Assembly (NCBI GenBank): GCA_904418995.1
Contig: CAJFQF010000010.1
Location: 1-64,000 of the forward strand
Origin: Heritagella_A intestinalis
GTDB taxonomy: Bacteria; Bacillota; Clostridia; Oscillospirales; Acutalibacteraceae
Length of the DNA stretch: 64,000 nucleotides
Direction of reading: 5' to 3'
Part shown: piece by piece, positions 59,684-64,000 of the stretch
Layout: every line of letters starts with the position of its first letter
Position numbering within the stretch: position 1 is the first letter of the stretch
The notes under the pieces: generated by a model
Seen by the model: the letters and a program-made list of their open reading frames with translations, nothing else
Databases searched by the model: none
What the model was told of the DNA's origin: nothing
Translations under genes and position numbers: made by a program

Positions 59684-62600
59684 TTACACCGCTCCCAGCT
59701 CCGCAGCGCTGTCCTCGGCATTGCGCAGTTCCAGCAGCTTGGAAATGCCCTGGTCCTGCATGGTGACGCCGTAGAGCACATCGGCCTCTTCCATGGTGCC
59801 CCGGCGGTGGGTAATGGCGATAAACTGGGTGTTCCGGTTCATCCGCCGCAGATAGGCGGCAAAACGGGTCACGTTGACGTCGTCCAAGGCGGCCTCGATT
59901 TCGTCCAGCACGCAGAAGGGCGGCGGGCTCACCTTCATAATGGCGAAGTAAATGGAGATGGCCACCAACGCCATTTCGCCGCCGGACAAAGACTCAATGT
60001 GGGTGACGATTTTCCCCGGGGGCTGCACGGCAATGTCAATGCCGGAGTGGAGCACGTCCGAGGGATCGCTGAGGCTGAGAGTGGCGTTTCCTCCGCCGAA
60101 AAGCTCCTTGAAAATGGCGGTAAAGTGGCCGCTGATTTCCTGGAACCGGGCGGTAAACAACTCCTGCATATGGCGGGTCAAATCGTGAATCAGGCGCACC
60201 AGCTCTTCCTTGGCGTTCTGCACATCCTGCATCTGCCCCATGAGGAACTCATACCGCTGGGAAACCTCTCCGTATTCCTCAATGGCGGAGACGTTCACCG
60301 AGCCCAGGCCCCGGATTTTCAGCTTGATTTCGTTGAGGCGCTTCTGGGCCTCCAGGGAATCGGAAATGCGGATTTCCATCTGCTCCGCTTCCCGGCGGGT
60401 CAGCTCGTATTCTTCCCACAGGCGGCTGATAATGCCGTCGTATTCCTTTTGCAGGCTGTCCCGGCGCTCTTCCAAACGGGCCAGCTCCCGGGCCATGTTT
60501 TCCCGCTGGGTGTTCTTTTCCCGTTCCGCAGCCCGCAGCTCCCCGGAGCGCTTTTCCAGCTCCATGCGGCGCTCCCCGGCCAGACGGGCCTTTTCCTCCG
60601 CGTCCTTGGCGGATTCCCGCTTTCCGGCGGCCTCTTCCCGGCGCTGGGCGATTTTTTCTTGCAAGTCCGTCACGGCCTGCTCTGCCTGCCGAATCTCCTC
60701 CTGCAGTTCTTCCTGCCGGCCGGCGGAATCCTCCTTCCGGCGGCGGAGTTCCTCCACAGAGGCTTCCAGGGACTCCCGGTCCTTCCGGGCTTCCAGGGCT
60801 GCCATGCGGATTTCCTGCAGGCTGGCGGTGACCGTCTCGCTGCGCTTCATCAAATCCTCCCGGCTGCCGGTGAGGCCCTGCACCTGGGACTGCAAGCTCT
60901 CCAATTCTTCCGAAAGCTGCCGCTCCTTCTCCTGGGCCTTTACCAGCTCCTGCTGCAGGGATTCCAGCCGGCTGCCGGAGCCCCGGCGCTCTTCTTCCAG
61001 TTCTCCCCTGTGGCGGGCAACGGCCTGGCGCTCTGTCTCCAGCCGCTTGCCCTCGGTTTCTGTGCGGAAGCGCTCCTCCTGGGCGGAAGCCAGCTCTCCC
61101 TTAGCGGCGAAAAGCTCCCCCTGGGCGGCGGACGCCTCGGCGGTGAGGGCCTTCAAGCGCTCCTGCCCGGCCTGGGCGTTCTGCTCCATGGCGGCGGCCT
61201 TTTCCCGGATGCGGACAATTTCCGAAGCACGGCTCAGCAGGCCCGAATTCCGGGCCCGGGAACCGCCGGTAAGGGAGCCTCCGGTATTGACCACCTGTCC
61301 GTCCAACGTCACAATGCGGAACCGATACCGGAACCGCCGGGCAATGGCCACGGCGCTGTCCAAATCTTCGGCAATGGCAATGCGGCCCAAAACGGAATTG
61401 AGCACCCCTTCATACTGGTCGTCACAGCTGCAAAGGGAAGCGGCCACCCCCACAAACCCGGGGCAGTTTTCCAAAGAGGGCTCTTGCAGCAGGCTGCCGT
61501 GGATGGTGGAAAGGGGCAGGAAGGTAGCTCGGCCGGCGTCCCGCTGCTTCAAAAAGCGGATGGCGGCCTTGGCGTCCTCTTCGGCGCCCACCACAATATT
61601 CTGCATGGCGGCTCCCATGGCGGTTTCGATGGCAACGGCGTACTGCTGGGGCACCCGGAACAGCCGGGAAAGGGGTCCGTGGATGCCGGGGAGGTTCCCC
61701 CGGCCGGCCTCCTTCATCACCGCCTTGACGCTCTGGGCAAAGCCTTCCAGGTTCCGCTCCAAATCTTCCAGCACCTTGGCCCGGCGCAGCTGCTCCTGGA
61801 TGTCCAAATGCAGGCGGTCATTCTGGCGCTTTTGCTCCTCGGCCTTCTGCTGGCGGGACTGCACTCGAAGCTCATAGCCCCGCACGGTATTTTGCAGGGA
61901 TTCCAGCCGGGCGTCCATTTCCGAAAGCATGGCGGCGTTGTCCCGGATTTCCTTTTGCAGGCGCTCCTCCTGGCTTCGGCGGGAAAGCAGCATCTGCTCC
62001 ACGGAATCCTGCCGGGCGGTAATCTCCCGGATGGCGGACTGGGCGCCGGTGGCCTGTACCCGGGCTTCGGACAAAGCGGCGTTCTTTTCAGCAACCTGCA
62101 CCGAGAGGGCGTCCACCTGGGCAGAGGCGGCGTCCGCTTCCCGGCGAAGGGTTTGCAGGTTTTCCGTGGCCTTGCGGAATTCCTCTTCCCGGGCGGCGGC
62201 CTCGGTCTCCTTTACCTGGATTTCCGTCTGCCGGGCGGCAATCTCCCAATCCAGGTTTTTCTGGGTGGCGGCGAACTGCTCCAACTCCCGGGCAAACCGC
62301 TCCCCGTTCTGCCGGTTGTGGAGAATGTCGTTTTCCAAAACGGAAATTTCCCCGTCCAGCCGGGCGGCGGCCTCCTCCTGGGCGGAAGCCTGTTTCCGCA
62401 TTTCCTCCATCTGGGCGGTGCAGTTGTTGACAGCCCGGTAGTTTTCCTCAATATGGGCGGCCAGGGCTTCCAGCTCTTGAGCAGCCTTATCCTGCTGGGA
62501 CTGGGCCAGGGTGATTTTATCCCCCTGCTCCCGGAGCACCCGGCCAGAGCGGTCTAACGTGTGGAGCCACAGGCCGATTTCCAAGGTCTTTTTCTCCTCA

Positions 62601-63256
62601 GACAGAGAGAGGAACCGCTGGGCCTTTTCCGCCTGCTCCCGGAGAGGGGCAATGCGGCTTTCCAGCTCGCTGACAATGTCCTGCAAACGCAGCAGATTGT
62701 CCTCGGCCTTGTCCAGCTGGCGCTGGGCGTCCTCCTTGCGGTAGCGGAACCGGGAAATCCCCGCGGCCTCCTCAAAGATTTCCCGGCGGTCCTCGGAACG
62801 GGTAGCCACAATGCTGTCGATTTTGCCCTGGCCGATTATAGAGTAGCCGTCCCGGCCCAGGCCCGTATCCATAAAGAGCTCGTGAATGTCTTTCAGGCGC
62901 ACGGCGGCCCGGTTAATGAGGTACTCGCTTTCCCCGGAGCGGTAGTACCGCCGGGTAATGGCCACGGTGTCCCCGTCAAAGTGGAGCTCCCGGGTAGAGT
63001 TGTCGATGGTCAGGGTCACCTCCGCATAGCCCAGAGGCTTCCGGGCCGGGGTGCCGCTGAAAATCACATCCTCCATCCGGGAGCAGCGCAGGGTCTTTAC
63101 CGACTGTTCTCCCAGCACCCACCGGACGGCGTCACTGATATTGCTTTTTCCGCTTCCGTTGGGGCCCACCACCGCGGTAATGCCCTTTTCAAAGCGCAGG
63201 GTGGTTTTATCCGGGAAGGTTTTGAAGCCCTGAAGCTCCAGAGATTGTAACAGCAT
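59684..63256 (-). CDS. smc: Chromosome segregation protein SMC
   Basis: 1190 residues, normal for bacterial SMC. The N-terminal head has Walker A VVGPNGSGKSNISDAVRW. A long coiled coil (about 165-500) leads to the hinge (about 520-660, with GIHGPLSRLF, RATFLPLST and GGSLTGGSRA). A second coiled coil returns to the C-terminal head, with signature ESLSGGEMALVAISIYFAIM and Walker B FCVLDEIEAALDD. It compacts and segregates the chromosome with ScpAB. It starts five bases after the radical SAM gene. Confidence 0.97.
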   Translation of the reverse strand: MLLQSLELQGFKTFPDKTTLRFEKGITAVVGPNGSGKSNISDAVRWVLGEQSVKTLRCSRMEDVIFSGTPARKPLGYAEVTLTIDNSTRELHFDGDTVAITRRYYRSGESEYLINRAAVRLKDIHELFMDTGLGRDGYSIIGQGKIDSIVATRSEDRREIFEEAAGISRFRYRKEDAQRQLDKAEDNLLRLQDIVSELESRIAPLREQAEKAQRFLSLSEEKKTLEIGLWLHTLDRSGRVLREQGDKITLAQSQQDKAAQELEALAAHIEENYRAVNNCTAQMEEMRKQASAQEEAAARLDGEISVLENDILHNRQNGERFARELEQFAATQKNLDWEIAARQTEIQVKETEAAAREEEFRKATENLQTLRREADAASAQVDALSVQVAEKNAALSEARVQATGAQSAIREITARQDSVEQMLLSRRSQEERLQKEIRDNAAMLSEMDARLESLQNTVRGYELRVQSRQQKAEEQKRQNDRLHLDIQEQLRRAKVLEDLERNLEGFAQSVKAVMKEAGRGNLPGIHGPLSRLFRVPQQYAVAIETAMGAAMQNIVVGAEEDAKAAIRFLKQRDAGRATFLPLSTIHGSLLQEPSLENCPGFVGVAASLCSCDDQYEGVLNSVLGRIAIAEDLDSAVAIARRFRYRFRIVTLDGQVVNTGGSLTGGSRARNSGLLSRASEIVRIREKAAAMEQNAQAGQERLKALTAEASAAQGELFAAKGELASAQEERFRTETEGKRLETERQAVARHRGELEEERRGSGSRLESLQQELVKAQEKERQLSEELESLQSQVQGLTGSREDLMKRSETVTASLQEIRMAALEARKDRESLEASVEELRRRKEDSAGRQEELQEEIRQAEQAVTDLQEKIAQRREEAAGKRESAKDAEEKARLAGERRMELEKRSGELRAAEREKNTQRENMARELARLEERRDSLQKEYDGIISRLWEEYELTRREAEQMEIRISDSLEAQKRLNEIKLKIRGLGSVNVSAIEEYGEVSQRYEFLMGQMQDVQNAKEELVRLIHDLTRHMQELFTARFQEISGHFTAIFKELFGGGNATLSLSDPSDVLHSGIDIAVQPPGKIVTHIESLSGGEMALVAISIYFAIMKVSPPPFCVLDEIEAALDDVNVTRFAAYLRRMNRNTQFIAITHRRGTMEEADVLYGVTMQDQGISKLLELRNAEDSAAELGAV

Positions 63257-63261
63257 GGTTT

Positions 63262-64000
63262 CTATAACCCTTTCTTTGATAGTGAACAGTGTGCCGGCGG
63301 AACGGATACATCCTGGAAGAACCGAACCCGGTAGCCCTTCTGCCGAAGCTGCTCCAGATTCCCCCGCTTCTGGCCCAGGGCATTGGAGATGCTTTTGGGA
63401 TGCACCGCCACCAGAATTTCCGGCCCCTTGGGCGCGCCGGTTTCCTCTAAAAGGGACAAAATTCGCCCCAGGAGGATGCGGCTCTCGCAGAGCTGGCGGA
63501 AGGCCGGATGATAAGGCCCCGCCAGCACCCGGGCCTTCAGCTCCGGAGTGTCGTGGAGGCCTAACCGGATAACGGGAATCCCGGCCTCCTCAAAGAGCAG
63601 CAGCAACTTGCTGCAAAGTTCTACAGCTTTACATAAACTTTGCGGTGCATATTCCCCCGCCTGATACCACCGGGCCAACTGGGTCTCCGGCAGCACTAAA
63701 GTGGGATAAATCCGCACCGTATCAGGATTTATTTCTGTAAAGGCTTTTGCCGTTACAGAATCGATTTCCTCATTGGAGCCGGGCAGGCCCGTCATCATTT
63801 GCAGGCCGAGTGTAAAGCCGTATGCCTTTATCATCTTAGAAGCCCGCCAGACGTCCTCACAGGTGTGGCCCCGGCCATTGCGGGCGAGAACTCCGTCGTC
63901 CATACACTGGGCGCCCAGTTCAATAGCGATGACGCCGTAGGCCTGAAGCAGAGAAAGGCGCGCTTCGTCAATGGCGTCCGGCCGGGTGGAGCAGCGGATT
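63262..64000 (-). CDS. Elp3-like radical SAM protein, C-terminal part (N-terminus outside window)
   Basis: The minus-strand frame is open to the right edge, giving about 245 residues without the N-terminal CxxxCxxC cluster motif, which should lie outside the window. The visible part reads IRCSTRPDAIDEARLSLLQA, YGVIAIELGAQCMDDGVLAR, NGRGHT and GLQMMTGLPGSNEE, the SAM-barrel half of the Elp3/HemN-like radical SAM family. A gene of this type between rnc and smc is common in Clostridia, so rnc probably lies beyond the edge. Its role is unknown; tRNA modification is one suggestion from Elp3. Confidence 0.85.
   Translation of the reverse strand, partial: IRCSTRPDAIDEARLSLLQAYGVIAIELGAQCMDDGVLARNGRGHTCEDVWRASKMIKAYGFTLGLQMMTGLPGSNEEIDSVTAKAFTEINPDTVRIYPTLVLPETQLARWYQAGEYAPQSLCKAVELCSKLLLLFEEAGIPVIRLGLHDTPELKARVLAGPYHPAFRQLCESRILLGRILSLLEETGAPKGPEILVAVHPKSISNALGQKRGNLEQLRQKGYRVRFFQDVSVPPAHCSLSKKGL

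Noticed and set aside
59807..62557. Very long plus-strand open frame opposite smc
   Set aside because: It is low-complexity (Gly, Leu, Pro, His rich) and lies antisense to a full-length SMC gene. Such frames arise from G+C-rich codon bias. The same holds for 5043-6656, 6667-8598, 9023-11842 and 52673-55303.
1..64000. CRISPR array, tRNA or rRNA genes, insertion sequences
   Set aside because: No regularly spaced repeats, cloverleaf sequences, rRNA segments or transposase-like proteins were found on either strand.

Overview
This window reads as chromosomal core DNA of an anaerobic, spore-forming Firmicute of class Clostridia. The base composition is fairly G+C-rich, and an Oscillospiraceae-like gut bacterium is my best guess. 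The evidence is: SpmA/SpmB and a Cys-rich AbrB-type regulator (sporulation lineage), a PolC-type polymerase, a T-box leader, GatCAB, the electron-bifurcating NfnAB pair, HisZ with short-form HisG, and Shine-Dalgarno-led genes throughout. No tRNA, rRNA, insertion sequence or CRISPR array was seen.

Layout. 1-560: tail of a sigma-region-4-like gene and three hairpin terminators. 0.56-4.1 kb (minus): nfnAB and a metallophosphoesterase. 4.2-8.7 kb (plus): a MarR regulator with a palindromic operator on its own -10, then a heterodimeric ABC exporter with one degenerate ATP site. 8.8-13.4 kb (plus): a GH38 alpha-mannosidase and prfB. 13.4-14.6 kb (minus): spmA-spmB, divergent from an abrB-like gene whose promoter carries tandem Spo0A boxes, then a PepV-type dipeptidase. 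16.7-26.0 kb (minus): a nucleotidyltransferase, then the histidine operon hisZ-hisG-(YcxB-like)-(decayed YcxB copy)-hisD-hisC-hisB-hisA/hisI fusion-hisE, followed by a broken lipoprotein gene.

26.0-40.7 kb (minus): the translation/envelope/isoprenoid cluster rpsB-tsf, then an F420-ligase-like gene-pyrH-frr-uppS-cdsA-dxr-rseP-ispG-polC. A terminator after tsf and a new promoter split it in two. 40.8-42.3 kb (minus): hisH-hisF as a separate unit that completes histidine synthesis. 42.4-47.4 kb (plus): a MntP-type Mn exporter with a structured leader, gatC-gatA-gatB and a NYN/OST-HTH RNA-associated protein. 47.4-51.1 kb (minus): a HAD phosphatase, a DUF4430 protein, and an XRE-cupin regulator coupled to an acyl-CoA synthetase. 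51.1-52.6 kb (minus): two A+T-rich genes of unknown function that look acquired. 52.7-56.6 kb (minus): a T-box-led operon yqeK-rsfS-leuS. 56.6-64 kb (minus): radical SAM gene-smc-ftsY-rdgB-yhbY-nadD-DUF3592.

Gene-free stretches of about 300 bases or more: 246-559 (terminators), 14564-14893 (abrB promoter and Spo0A boxes), 17631-17943 (one terminator, otherwise nothing recognised), 40497-40829 (rpsB promoter and leader), 42241-42572 (divergent hisH and mntP promoters, mntP leader), 56237-56618 (T-box). The least explained parts are the two-gene A+T-rich island, the decayed YcxB paralogue inside the his operon, the HisA-HisI fusion, and the leaders before rpsB and mntP.
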